From Massilia sp. IC2-278 (GTDB taxonomy: Bacteria; Pseudomonadota; Gammaproteobacteria; Burkholderiales; Burkholderiaceae_D), in contig NZ_JAJFES010000011.1 in assembly GCF_020708045.1 (NCBI RefSeq), positions 62,001 to 126,000 on the forward strand: a DNA stretch of 64,000 nucleotides. The letters run 5' to 3'. The notes beneath the pieces were generated by a model. That model had not been told where the DNA came from. It ran no database searches and worked only from the letters and a program-made list of their open reading frames with translations. The first letter of the stretch is position 1; each line of letters opens with the position of its first letter. The position numbers were made by a program, and so were the translations under genes. Positions 17,292 to 26,177 of this stretch are shown piece after piece.

Positions 17292-18556
17292 AATTCACGC
17301 TGCGCTCGCTGGTGCGCGAGCTGCTGCGCGGTTTCTGGGGCCGCTACCTCGTGTACCCGCGCCTGGCCGCCGTGGAGCGCTCGGCGGCGCTGCTGAACGC
17401 CTCGATCGCGCGCCGCGCGCGCCGCATCGGCGTGCCCGTGGAGCCGGACGGCACCCGCCTGCGCCGCCTCGGTCCCGGCGCGGCGCTGCTGGACAAGAGC
17501 GAGCTGCGGCGCCACCCGGAGCGCTTCCTGCGTGCGCGCAGCCTGGGTACGCTGCTGCGCAACACGATCCGCACCAGCGGCACCTCGGGCAGCCCGCTGG
17601 CGCTGGTGCAGACCCTGGGCGCCGTGATCCGCGAAGAAGGCTTCATCCAGCGCCAGCTGGCCTGGATCGGCTGGCGCCACGGCCAGCGGCGCGCCTGGAT
17701 CCGCGGCGAGATCGTCTGCCCGCCGCAGCCGCCCGACGGGCGCTACTGGTGCCACGACCGCTTCGGCAAGATACTCATGATGTCGTCCTACCATTTGTCG
17801 AACGCCACCATCGGCGCCTATGTCGGCGCGCTCGAGCGGCACGACCCGGTGGTCATCCACGCCTACCCGTCCTCGGTCGGCACTCTCGCTGCCTGGCTGA
17901 ACGCGGCCGGGCAGCGCTACCGGGGCCGGGCCCTGCGCGGCGTGCTGACGTCGTCGGAAACCCTGGAGCCGGAAGTGCGCGCGTCCGTCGAAACCGCCTT
18001 CGGCGTGCCGGTCTACGACTGGTACGGCCAGGCCGAACGGGTGGCGGCGATCGGCAGCTGCGAGCGCGGCAACTACCACGTGCTGACCGATTACGGCGCC
18101 GTCGAATTGCTGGAAGGCGAGGACGGCAGCTGCGAACTGATCGGCACCACGCTGAACAATGCGGCCATGCCCCTGGTGCGCTACCGCACCGGCGACCGCG
18201 TCGTGCCCGGGAATGGCCGGCCCTGCGCCTGCGGCCGGGTCTTTCCCACCGTGAAAGCCGTCATCGGGCGCCAGGAACGCACCGTGACCCTGCCCGACGG
18301 CCGGGTCATTGCCCGCCTCGACCGCGTGTTCCAGGGCCATGAACGCGGCCTGCTTGAGGGCCAGGTGTTGTATCGCGGCGACGCCCGCTTCGTGCTGCGC
18401 GTGGTCGCCACCGAGGCCTTCGGCGCGGCCGACGAAGCGGCCCTGCTGGACAAATTCTTCCTGCGTGTACCCGGCGTGGAGGCAGGCGTGGAGCGGGTTG
18501 CGGCGATCCCGCGCGGGCCGAACGGCAAGTACGAATTTATTGCTTTTGAAATGTGA
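17273..18556 (+). CDS. PaaK/CapK-like AMP-binding-fold protein of the EPS locus
   Basis: Phenylacetate-CoA-ligase-like (adenylate-forming) protein of 427 residues, of the CapK type seen in capsule and EPS loci. ATP-binding loop RTSGTSGSPLALVQ is at about 101-114; LTSSETLEPEV and YDWYGQAERVAAIG match the central adenylation motifs; LVRYRTGDRVV is the hinge region. A Cys pair in NGRPCACGRVF resembles the PaaK zinc/structural motif. Family members activate carboxylates, and in EPS loci they are suspected of preparing acyl or other decorations. The substrate is unknown. The start ATG lies within the end of the previous gene. Confidence 0.82.
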   Translation: MWTYSLKFTLRSLVRELLRGFWGRYLVYPRLAAVERSAALLNASIARRARRIGVPVEPDGTRLRRLGPGAALLDKSELRRHPERFLRARSLGTLLRNTIRTSGTSGSPLALVQTLGAVIREEGFIQRQLAWIGWRHGQRRAWIRGEIVCPPQPPDGRYWCHDRFGKILMMSSYHLSNATIGAYVGALERHDPVVIHAYPSSVGTLAAWLNAAGQRYRGRALRGVLTSSETLEPEVRASVETAFGVPVYDWYGQAERVAAIGSCERGNYHVLTDYGAVELLEGEDGSCELIGTTLNNAAMPLVRYRTGDRVVPGNGRPCACGRVFPTVKAVIGRQERTVTLPDGRVIARLDRVFQGHERGLLEGQVLYRGDARFVLRVVATEAFGAADEAALLDKFFLRVPGVEAGVERVAAIPRGPNGKYEFIAFEM

Positions 18557-18683
18557 ATTCTGTGGCGAACCGTGCGCGGGAGGGGAAATTCTTGATGTAT
18601 GATCGAAATATTGTACCTTTATTAAGAAACGTGAACCACTTCCCTCGCACCAGATTGTTGCCAACGCCTGCCGGAGCCTGCGC

Positions 18684-19793
18684 ATGAAAGCGCGCGCGCC
18701 GCGCATCCTGATGGTCGGCACGGCCCTCGACGGGCGGGGTGGGGTGGCAGCGGTATTGTCGGTACTGCGTGCCGGCGGCCTGTTCGAACGCGAGGCGGTG
18801 CGCTACGTCAGCACCCACCGCGAGGGCGGCACCCTGGCCAAGCTGTGCCACGCCAGCGCCGGCCTCGGGGCCACGCTGGCGGCCTGCCTGCTGCGGCGTC
18901 CGGCCATCGTCCACGCCCATGCTTCCTCGGGAGCCAGTTTCGTGCGTAAGTCGCTGGTGCTGCTGCTGGCGCGCGCCAGCGGCTGCAAGACCATTTTCCA
19001 CCTGCATGGCGGCACCTTCCGCGAATACGCACTGGAGCGCTCCGGCGCCCTGATGCGGCGCTGGATCCGCCATACCCTCGAACGCAGCTCGCTCGTCATC
19101 GCCCTGTCCGACAGCTGGGCCGCCTTTCTCGAAGGCTTCGCGCCCAAGGCGCGCGTGGCCGTGGTGCCGAACGCGGTGCCCCTGCCTCCGGCAAGCGCCA
19201 CCGCCCCGGCAAGCTTGGCAGACCCGGCAGATTCGCACGCCGCCGTCCCCGGCCGTATCCTGTTCCTCGGCCGGCTCGAAGCCGCCAAGGGCACGGCCGA
19301 GCTGCTGGACGCCGTTGCGCAACTGGCGCCGCGTTTTCCGCAGCTGCGCCTGGTGATGGGCGGCAGCGGCGACCTGGAAGGATTCCGGCGCGACGCCGAA
19401 CGGCGCGGTATCGCGGCGCGCATCGACCTGCCCGGCTGGCTGGACGCCGCCGCGCGCGACGCCGAACTGGCGCGCGCCAGCGTGTTCTGCCTGCCTTCGC
19501 ATGCCGAGGGCTTGCCGATGGCGGTGCTGGAAGCGATGGCGGCCGGCAAGGCGGTGGTGGCCAGCAGCGTGGGCGGCATTCCGGAACTGGTGCGCGACGG
19601 CGAGAATGGCCTGCTGGTGCCGCCGCGCGACGGCGCCGCCCTGGCTTGCGCCCTCGCGCGCCTGCTCGAGGACGAGGGCCTGCGCAGCCGGCTCGGCGCC
19701 AGCGCACGCAAGACAGTGGAAGCGCAGTATTCGACACAGGCAGTCTGCGGCCGCCTGGCCGCGATCTACAACGATTTGGCGGGGACGCGATGA
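18684..19793 (+). CDS. Glycosyltransferase family 4
   Basis: GT-B glycosyltransferase of 369 residues. The N-terminal strand and Gly-rich loop are RILMVGTALDGRGGVAAVL. The C-terminal domain has RILFLGRLEAAKGTAELLDA, LVMGGSGDLEGFRRDA and the donor motif SHAEGLPMAVLEAMAAGKAVV with its two glutamates. GGAG precedes the ATG. An AT-rich 127-bp spacer upstream separates it from the PaaK-like gene and may hold a promoter, though I could not place a good -35/-10 pair. It overlaps the next gene by ATGA. Confidence 0.89.
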   Translation: MKARAPRILMVGTALDGRGGVAAVLSVLRAGGLFEREAVRYVSTHREGGTLAKLCHASAGLGATLAACLLRRPAIVHAHASSGASFVRKSLVLLLARASGCKTIFHLHGGTFREYALERSGALMRRWIRHTLERSSLVIALSDSWAAFLEGFAPKARVAVVPNAVPLPPASATAPASLADPADSHAAVPGRILFLGRLEAAKGTAELLDAVAQLAPRFPQLRLVMGGSGDLEGFRRDAERRGIAARIDLPGWLDAAARDAELARASVFCLPSHAEGLPMAVLEAMAAGKAVVASSVGGIPELVRDGENGLLVPPRDGAALACALARLLEDEGLRSRLGASARKTVEAQYSTQAVCGRLAAIYNDLAGTR

Positions 19794-21751
19794 ACGCAAC
19801 AGTACGCATGGTTTGGCTGGTCAACCGTTTGCGCTGCATGTCGGTGGCCGAGATCGGCTACCGGGTGCGCCAGGCAGCGCGCACAAGGATGAGCCGGGGC
19901 GCCGCCCACCGGGCCGCGCCCGCGCCCATGCCGCGCGCCCGCACCTTCGACGTCCACGGCGCCCCGGCGCTCGATCCAGTCCAGATCGAGGCCCTGCTGG
20001 CCGAAGCCGACCGCGTCTGCGCCGGCCACGTGGTGCTGTTTGCCGACCGCAGCTTCGACGTCGGCGTGCCCACCGTCTGGAACCGCGACCCCGACAGCGG
20101 CATCACCGGCCCTGCGGTATTCTCGGGCGACATCGCCATCGACAAGCAGGAACTGGTCGGCGACATCAAGCACGTCTGGGAACTGAACCGCCACCTGCAC
20201 CTGGTGCGCCTGGCCCAGGCCTGGAGCGTGTCGGGCGAGGTGCGCTGGCTGCACGCGCTCGAGCAGCAGCTGCGCAGCTGGCTCGACCAGTGCCCGCCGC
20301 TCACCGGCCCCAACTGGACCAGCCCGCTCGAAATGGGCATCCGCCTGGTCAACTGGGCCTTGCTGTGGCAACTGGTGGGCGGCGAGTCCAGCAGCCTGTT
20401 CGCCGGCGAATCCGGCGGACGCCTGCGCGCCGACTGGCTCGACAGCATCCACGCCCACTGCCGCACGATCGCGCGCAATTTGTCGCGCCATTCCTCGGCC
20501 AACAACCACCTGATCGGCGAACTCACCGGCCTGTTCGTCGGCGCCTCGGTCTGGCCTTGCTGGAAGGAATCCGGCGCCTGGATGGAGCAGGCGCGGCGCG
20601 AGCTCGAGCAGCAATCGCGCCTGCAATACTCGCTCGACGGCGTCAACAAGGAACAGGCCTTTGCCTACCACGTGTTCTCGGCCGAATTCCTGTTCGTGGC
20701 CGGCCTGGTGGGGCAGGCAACCGGCGTGCCGTTCTCGCGCAACTACTGGGGCGTGCTGCAGCGCGCGCTGCGCTTCCTGCGCTCGGTGCGCGACGTCGGC
20801 GGCCACGTGCCGATGGTGGGCGACGCCGACGACGGCATCGTGTTCCGCCTCGACGCCGCCGGCAGCGACCGCGCCGCGCAACTGCTGGCGCTGGGCGATA
20901 CCGTGTTCGGCGCCGCCCCCGACAACCACCCCGGCGTGCGCTGGCTGCTGCACGCGCTGCCCGGGCGCCGTCCCGACGCCGACGCCCACGAGCCGGACAC
21001 CGGCTGGGCCTTCCCCGACGGCGGCTACTTCCTGTTCGGTTCGCACTTCGGCGCGCCCGACGAAATCAAGGGCATGCTCGACTGCGGCCCGCTCGGCTAC
21101 CTCGGCATCGCCGCCCACGGCCACGCCGACGCCCTGTCGATGACGCTGTCGGTGGCAGGGGAAGAGGTGCTGGTCGATCCCGGCACCTATTCTTACTGGC
21201 AAGACCAGAAGTGGCGCGACTACTTCCGTGGGACCTCGGCCCACAACACGGTGCGCATCGACGGCCGCGATCAGTCGGTCTCGGGCGGGCGCTTCCTGTG
21301 GCTGAGAAAAGCGCGCGCCAGCATCGAGCGCATGCCGACCTCGCCCCACGAATTCGATTTCCGCGGCTCGCACGACGGTTACGCGCGCCTGGCGGACCCG
21401 GTGCGCCACGTGCGCAGCGTGCGTTTCGATGCCGCCAGCTCCACGCTCACCGTGCGCGACGAAGTGGCCGGCAAGCGGCCGCATCCAATGGAGCTGTTCT
21501 GGCACTTCGCACCGGAACTGAACGTACGCCTGACCAGCACCGGCCTGCACGTGCGCGGCAAGCGCTTTGCCCTGCAGATGCAGGCCAGCGGCGCCGATTT
21601 GAAGCTGGAACTGGTGCGCGGCGCCGAAAACCCGCCGCTGGGCTGGTATTCGCGCTGCTACGAATCGAAAGAGCCGTGCGACGTGCTGCGCATCAGCACC
21701 GTATCGTCCGCCGTTCCTGTCGAGTGCAGGTTTACAATAACGTTTTTCTAA
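19790..21751 (+). CDS. Heparinase II/III family protein, cytoplasmic-looking
   Basis: Alginate-lyase/heparinase-like protein of 653 residues. The N-terminal toroid region (about 95-330) has NRHLHLVRLAQAW, SPLEMGIRLVNW and SRHSSANNHLIGE; the C-terminal beta-sandwich (about 395-640) has HGHADALSMTLSVAGEEVLV, the TYSYW segment and the RGTSAHNTVRIDG loop. These are the hallmark His and Tyr regions of the family. No signal peptide is visible, in contrast to the relative at 13.6 kb. Such genes are common in EPS loci but their in vivo reaction is not settled. It begins on ATGA overlapping the glycosyltransferase gene and ends in a phenylalanine-rich hydrophobic tail (FTITFF). Confidence 0.86.
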   Translation: MNATVRMVWLVNRLRCMSVAEIGYRVRQAARTRMSRGAAHRAAPAPMPRARTFDVHGAPALDPVQIEALLAEADRVCAGHVVLFADRSFDVGVPTVWNRDPDSGITGPAVFSGDIAIDKQELVGDIKHVWELNRHLHLVRLAQAWSVSGEVRWLHALEQQLRSWLDQCPPLTGPNWTSPLEMGIRLVNWALLWQLVGGESSSLFAGESGGRLRADWLDSIHAHCRTIARNLSRHSSANNHLIGELTGLFVGASVWPCWKESGAWMEQARRELEQQSRLQYSLDGVNKEQAFAYHVFSAEFLFVAGLVGQATGVPFSRNYWGVLQRALRFLRSVRDVGGHVPMVGDADDGIVFRLDAAGSDRAAQLLALGDTVFGAAPDNHPGVRWLLHALPGRRPDADAHEPDTGWAFPDGGYFLFGSHFGAPDEIKGMLDCGPLGYLGIAAHGHADALSMTLSVAGEEVLVDPGTYSYWQDQKWRDYFRGTSAHNTVRIDGRDQSVSGGRFLWLRKARASIERMPTSPHEFDFRGSHDGYARLADPVRHVRSVRFDAASSTLTVRDEVAGKRPHPMELFWHFAPELNVRLTSTGLHVRGKRFALQMQASGADLKLELVRGAENPPLGWYSRCYESKEPCDVLRISTVSSAVPVECRFTITFF

Positions 21752-21781
21752 TTAGTTTCAAACCTGTTAAGTTTTATACGT

Positions 21782-21811
21782 TTAAGTTCTCATCAATACC
21801 GTTTCTATAAT
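21782..21811 (+). promoter_or_regulatory. Probable sigma-70 promoter before wecB
   Basis: A perfect -10 hexamer TATAAT is at 21806-21811 in an AT-rich spacer; the best -35 is TTAAGT at 21782-21787 with 18-bp spacing, which is weak. A start near 21818 would give a ~19-base leader to the wecB ATG. The AT-rich patch contrasts sharply with the GC-rich genes on both sides. Confidence 0.5.
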
Positions 21812-21836
21812 TACTACAGTGCAGGATCGTCCAAAC

Positions 21837-22943
21837 ATGCTCATTTACCTGGTCGCGGGCGCACGCCCGAACTTCATGAAAATCGCGCCGATCGTGCGCG
21901 CATTGCAGGCGCAGGACAAGCTGACGTTCAAGATCATCCACACCGGCCAGCACTACGACCGCGAGATGAACGACGTCTTCTTCGAGGAACTCGGCATTCC
22001 CCAGCCGGACGTGTTCATGGCCGCCGGCGGCGGCAGCCATGCCCAGCAGACGGCGAAAATCATGGTCGGCTTCGAGGAACTCTGCGTGGCCGAGCGCCCG
22101 GCCGCCGTGCTGGTGGTGGGCGACGTGAATTCCACGCTGGCCTGTTCGATCGTCGCCAAGAAACTGAACATCCCGGTGGCCCACGTCGAGGCCGGCCTGC
22201 GCAGCGGCGACATGTCGATGCCGGAAGAAATCAACCGCCTCGTCACCGACAGCATCTCGGACTGGTTCTTCGCCACCGAGCCGGCCGCCGTCGAGCACCT
22301 GCGCCGCGAAGGCAAGCCCGACTCTGCCGTGCACTACGTCGGCCACGTGATGGTCGACAACGTGCTGTACCAGGCCGACAAGCTCACCCGCGCCGACACC
22401 TCGGGCTTCGAGACCGCCGCCTTCAAGGCAGCAAGCCAGGAAAATGGCGGCCGCTACGGCGTGGTCACCATGCACCGCCCGAGCAACGTCGACGAGCCGG
22501 ACACCTTTGCCCGCATCGCCGGCGCCCTGAAGGAAATCGCGCAGGAACTGCCGCTGATCTTCCCGGTGCACCCGCGCACCCGCGCGAACATCGAGAAGTT
22601 CGGCATCGACCTCGGCCCGAACGTCACCCTGGCCGGCCCGCAAGCCTACATGGCCTTCCTGAACCTCTGGAAAGACGCGGCCGTGGTGCTCACCGACTCC
22701 GGCGGCCTGCAGGAAGAAACCACGGCCCTGGGCGTGCCCTGCGTGACCATCCGCGAAAACACGGAACGCCCGGTGACGGTGGACGAAGGCTCGAATGTGC
22801 TGGCCGGCACCGACCCGGACAAGATCCTGCTGGAAGCGCGCAAGGTCTTGCGCGGCGAAGGCAAGCAGGGCCGCCGCCCGCAACTGTGGGACGGCAAGGC
22901 CGCCGAACGCATCGTCGCCATTCTCGCCAAAGAGTTGGGATGA
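21837..22943 (+). CDS. wecB: UDP-N-acetylglucosamine 2-epimerase (non-hydrolysing)
   Basis: Cytoplasmic enzyme interconverting UDP-GlcNAc and UDP-ManNAc, 368 residues, the normal length. Motifs include GARPNFMKIAPIVRAL at the N-terminus, TGQHYDREMND, VGDVNSTLACSI, HVEAGLRSGDMSMPEEINR and the C-terminal TDSGGLQEETTALGVPC and RENTERPVTVDEGSN. ATG 21837 is chosen over the GTG at 21819 because it gives the family N-terminus MLIYLVAGARPN. Together with the WecG/TagA-type transferase encoded 7 bp downstream, it suggests the EPS or a linked glycan contains ManNAc. Confidence 0.95.
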   Translation: MLIYLVAGARPNFMKIAPIVRALQAQDKLTFKIIHTGQHYDREMNDVFFEELGIPQPDVFMAAGGGSHAQQTAKIMVGFEELCVAERPAAVLVVGDVNSTLACSIVAKKLNIPVAHVEAGLRSGDMSMPEEINRLVTDSISDWFFATEPAAVEHLRREGKPDSAVHYVGHVMVDNVLYQADKLTRADTSGFETAAFKAASQENGGRYGVVTMHRPSNVDEPDTFARIAGALKEIAQELPLIFPVHPRTRANIEKFGIDLGPNVTLAGPQAYMAFLNLWKDAAVVLTDSGGLQEETTALGVPCVTIRENTERPVTVDEGSNVLAGTDPDKILLEARKVLRGEGKQGRRPQLWDGKAAERIVAILAKELG

Positions 22944-22950
22944 GGCTGGG

Positions 22951-23694
22951 ATGACACCTTCCATCACGATGATGGGCTGCAGGATCGACAATTTGTCGAT
23001 GGAGGAAACCCTCGTGCGCATCGAGGAATTCATCCGCTCCGGCCAGCCCCATCAGCACGTGGTGGTGAATGTCGACAAGCTGGTCAAGGCCAGCCGCGAT
23101 CCCGGGTTGCGCCGCATCGTCAACGACTGCGCGCTGGTGAATGCCGACGGCATGCCGGTGGTCTGGGCGGCGCGCCTGCTGGGTAAGCCGCTGAAGGAGC
23201 GGGTGGCCGGCATCGATTTGTTCGAGGCCCTGATGCGGCGTGCCGGCGAAAAGGGCTGGCGCGTATTCCTGCTCGGTGCGCGCGAGGAAGTGGTGTCGGC
23301 CGTGGCCGATACCTACCGCCGCCGTTATCCCGACCTGGCGATCGCCGGCTGGCGCAACGGTTACTGGCGCGTCGACGAGGAAGACCAGGTAGCCGAACAG
23401 GTGCGCGCCAGCGGCGCCGACCTGCTGTTCGTGGCGATCAGCTCGCCCAAGAAAGAACAATTTCTCGGCCGCTGGCAGGCCGAGATGCGGATTCCGTTCG
23501 CCATGGGCGTGGGCGGGACCTTCGACGTGGCGATCGGACGGGTAAGGCGCGCGCCGCGCTGGATGCAGCGGGCCGGCCTGGAGTGGTTCTTCCGCTTCCT
23601 GCAGGAGCCGCGCCGCATGTTCCGCCGTTACTTTATCGACGACATGGCGTTCATCTGGCTGTTCATCAAGGAAGCGGCCGGACGCAAGATGTGA
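22951..23694 (+). CDS. WecG/TagA/CpsF-family glycosyltransferase
   Basis: GT26-type transferase of 247 residues that moves an N-acetyl-mannosamine-type sugar onto a lipid-linked acceptor. Key segments are VVNVDKLVKASRD, NADGMPVVWAARLLGKPL, RVFLLGAREEVV, LLFVAISSPKKEQFL and MGVGGTFDVAIGRVRRAP, the last being the family signature. The ATG at 22951 lies 7 bp after wecB, so the two are surely co-transcribed and likely act in sequence (UDP-ManNAc synthesis, then transfer). Confidence 0.9.
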   Translation: MTPSITMMGCRIDNLSMEETLVRIEEFIRSGQPHQHVVVNVDKLVKASRDPGLRRIVNDCALVNADGMPVVWAARLLGKPLKERVAGIDLFEALMRRAGEKGWRVFLLGAREEVVSAVADTYRRRYPDLAIAGWRNGYWRVDEEDQVAEQVRASGADLLFVAISSPKKEQFLGRWQAEMRIPFAMGVGGTFDVAIGRVRRAPRWMQRAGLEWFFRFLQEPRRMFRRYFIDDMAFIWLFIKEAAGRKM

Positions 23695-23870
23695 TGCAAG
23701 GTGCGACGCAAGCTGTGGTAAGTGCGCGCAAGGGAAAGTGAACGATAGGGGAAGGCGGCCACAGAAAGCCGCTGCCGAAAGAACAAGGGGGGACGGCATG
23801 GCGCCGTCCTGGAGCGCCGAAACAGGCGCGTATTGATAGTGCATCAAAGTACACACAGAGAGTGACGACA

Positions 23871-24875
23871 ATGAAGATTCTGGTTACGGGCGGCGTGGGC
23901 TACATCGGTTCCCACACCGTCGTCGAGTTGCAACATGCCGGGTACGACGTGGTCGTGGTCGACAATCTCTCGAATGCCCAGCGCTCGGTGCAAGAGCGTG
24001 TGCAAAAGATCACCGGCAAGCCTTTCGATCTGGTCGAAGCCGACATCCGCGACCGCGCGGCCATGGAAGCGGTGTTTGCCGCCCACAAGGTCGACGCCGT
24101 GGTCCACTTCGCCGGCCTGAAAGCCGTCGGCGAATCGGTGGCGCAGCCGCTGCGCTACTACGACAACAACGTCTCGGGCAGCGTGGTGCTGTTCGAAACC
24201 ATGGCCAAGTTCGGCGTCAAGACCCTGGTGTTTTCCAGCTCGGCGACCGTTTACGGCGACCCGGCCTCGGTGCCGATCCTGGAAGACTTCCCGCTCTCGG
24301 CCACCAATCCCTACGGCCGCAGCAAGCTGATGATCGAAGACATCCTGCGCGACCTGATCAAGGCCGAGCCGGACTGGCATATCGCGCTGCTGCGCTACTT
24401 CAACCCGGTCGGCGCCCACGAAAGCGGCCTGATCGGCGAGGAGCCTTCCGGCATCCCGAACAACCTGGTGCCCTACATCGCCCAGGTGGCGACCGGCCAG
24501 CGCGAAAAGCTGTCGGTCTACGGCGGCGACTACCCGACCCCGGACGGCACCGGCATGCGCGACTACATCCACGTGGTGGATTTGTCGATCGGCCACGTGA
24601 AGACCCTGGAAAAGCTGGCCAAGGCGCCGGGCCTGCTGACCTATAACCTCGGCACCGGCCGCGGCAACAGTGTGCTGGAAATGGTGGCCGCGTTCGAGAA
24701 AGCCTGCGGCCGTCCGATTCCCTACCAGATCGTCGACCGCCGTCCGGGCGACATCGCCAAGTGCTATGCCGACCCGGCGCGCGCACGCGACGAGCTTGGC
24801 TGGGAAGCCACGCGCGACGTGGCCCAGATGTGCGCCGACACCTGGCACTACCAGACCGTCAACGGCAAGGCATGA
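23871..24875 (+). CDS. galE: UDP-glucose 4-epimerase
   Basis: Short-chain dehydrogenase-type enzyme interconverting UDP-glucose and UDP-galactose, 334 residues. The NAD-binding loop is GGVGYIGSHTVVEL at the N-terminus; the catalytic Ser region is FSSSATVYGDP and the Tyr-Lys pair is NPYGRSKLM. RYFNPVGAHESG and GDYPTPDGTGMRDYIHV match GalE. The ATG at 23871 follows a GAGAG-like ribosome site. A 7-bp stem hairpin (23791-23809, GGACGGC/GCCGTCC) lies in the upstream spacer without a T run. It supplies UDP-galactose for EPS assembly. Confidence 0.95.
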   Translation: MKILVTGGVGYIGSHTVVELQHAGYDVVVVDNLSNAQRSVQERVQKITGKPFDLVEADIRDRAAMEAVFAAHKVDAVVHFAGLKAVGESVAQPLRYYDNNVSGSVVLFETMAKFGVKTLVFSSSATVYGDPASVPILEDFPLSATNPYGRSKLMIEDILRDLIKAEPDWHIALLRYFNPVGAHESGLIGEEPSGIPNNLVPYIAQVATGQREKLSVYGGDYPTPDGTGMRDYIHVVDLSIGHVKTLEKLAKAPGLLTYNLGTGRGNSVLEMVAAFEKACGRPIPYQIVDRRPGDIAKCYADPARARDELGWEATRDVAQMCADTWHYQTVNGKA

Positions 24876-25007
24876 CGCCTTCCAGATAGTCTTCAACCAC
24901 GTTGCAAACCACGGAAAACCCATGCGGTCGGGCGACAAACGGTAAAAGAATCCAGACAAAGTTTGACAGTCCGACCGCTCAACACCCCATACAATGAGGA
25001 AGCTTCA

Positions 25008-26177
25008 ATGAAAGCAATGATTCTCGCGGCAGGCAAGGGCACCCGCGTACGCCCGCTCACCTACGATCTTCCGAAACCGATGATTCCGCTGCTCGGCAAG
25101 CCGGTCATGGCTTACCTGGTCGAGCACCTGAAGAAGCACGGCATCACCGAGATCATGGTCAACGTCAGCTGGCTGCACGAAAAGATCGAAGAGTATTTCG
25201 GCGAAGGCGAGCAGTTCGGCGTGCAGATCGGCTATTCCTTCGAAGGCTACATGACCGACGACGGCACGGTCGTGCCGGAGCCGATCGGCTCGGCCGGCGG
25301 CATGAAGAAGATCCAGGAATTCGGCGGCTTCTTCGACGACACCACCATCGTGCTGTGCGGCGACGCCCTGATCGACCTCGACCTGAAGGCGGCCCTGCTG
25401 GAACACCGCCGCAAGGGCGCGATGGCCTCTGTCATCACCAAGGAAGTCCCGTGGGACAAGGTCTCGTCGTACGGCGTGGTCGTCACCGACGAAGAAGGGC
25501 GCATCAAGCAGTTCCAGGAAAAGCCGAGCCAGGAAGAAGCGTTGTCGAACTACATCAGCACCGGCATCTACATCTTCGAGCCGGAAGTGATCGACCTGAT
25601 CCCGGCCGGCGTGCCGTTCGACATCGGCTCCGAGCTGTTCCCGCTGCTGGCCGAACGCGGCCTGCCGTTCTATGCCCAGACGCGCCCGTTCAACTGGCTC
25701 GACATCGGCACCATGAGCGACTACTGGGAAGTGCTGCAGACCGTGCTGACCGGCGAAGTGAACCACATGGACGTGCCGGGTATCCAGATCGAGCCGGGCA
25801 TCTGGACCGGCCTGAACACCAGCATCGACTGGAGCGGCGGCACGAAAATCGAAGGGCCGGTGTACATCGGCTCGGGTGTGCGCATCGAAGCCGGCGCCCA
25901 TATTGTCGGTCCGACCTGGATCGGACATGGCAGCCACATCTGCGAAGGGGCGGAGATTGTGCGAAGTGTATTATTTGAATATACTCGCGTGTTGCATGAT
26001 GTAACGTTGCATGAAATGATAGTCTTTAAGGAATATAGTGTCGACCGCGCCGGAGAAATGAAGCACGCGTCGGAGTACGGTTCCGAAGAATGGCTGAATG
26101 CGCGTGACCGCCGGCGCAGCAGCCGCAAGGAAATCGCAAGTCAGAAAAGTAATAATCTAGAGAAAGCGAACGCATGA
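25008..26177 (+). CDS. Sugar-phosphate nucleotidyltransferase with left-handed beta-helix tail
   Basis: NDP-sugar pyrophosphorylase of 389 residues (mannose-1-phosphate guanylyltransferase/glucose-1-phosphate thymidylyltransferase-like). The N-terminal signature is [20 protein letters not shown] followed by [14 protein letters not shown]; the metal Asp is in [12 protein letters not shown] hexapeptide-repeat region (about 265-335) follows. The ribosome site GAGGAAG precedes ATG 25008. Within the gene, bases 25961-26040 drop to about 35% GC by my count, with TTA and ATA codons that are rare elsewhere here. It overlaps manC by ATGA. The nucleotide used is not certain. Confidence 0.85.
   Translation: MKAMILAAGKGTRVRPLTYDLPKPMIPLLGKPVMAYLVEHLKKHGITEIMVNVSWLHEKIEEYFGEGEQFGVQIGYSFEGYMTDDGTVVPEPIGSAGGMKKIQEFGGFFDDTTIVLCGDALIDLDLKAALLEHRRKGAMASVITKEVPWDKVSSYGVVVTDEEGRIKQFQEKPSQEEALSNYISTGIYIFEPEVIDLIPAGVPFDIGSELFPLLAERGLPFYAQTRPFNWLDIGTMSDYWEVLQTVLTGEVNHMDVPGIQIEPGIWTGLNTSIDWSGGTKIEGPVYIGSGVRIEAGAHIVGPTWIGHGSHICEGAEIVRSVLFEYTRVLHDVTLHEMIVFKEYSVDRAGEMKHASEYGSEEWLNARDRRRSSRKEIASQKSNNLEKANA

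Noticed and set aside
24963..24995. TTGACA...TACAAT promoter before the sugar nucleotidyltransferase gene
   Set aside because: Both hexamers are good but 21 bases apart, too far for a normal sigma-70 promoter; I did not list it as a feature.
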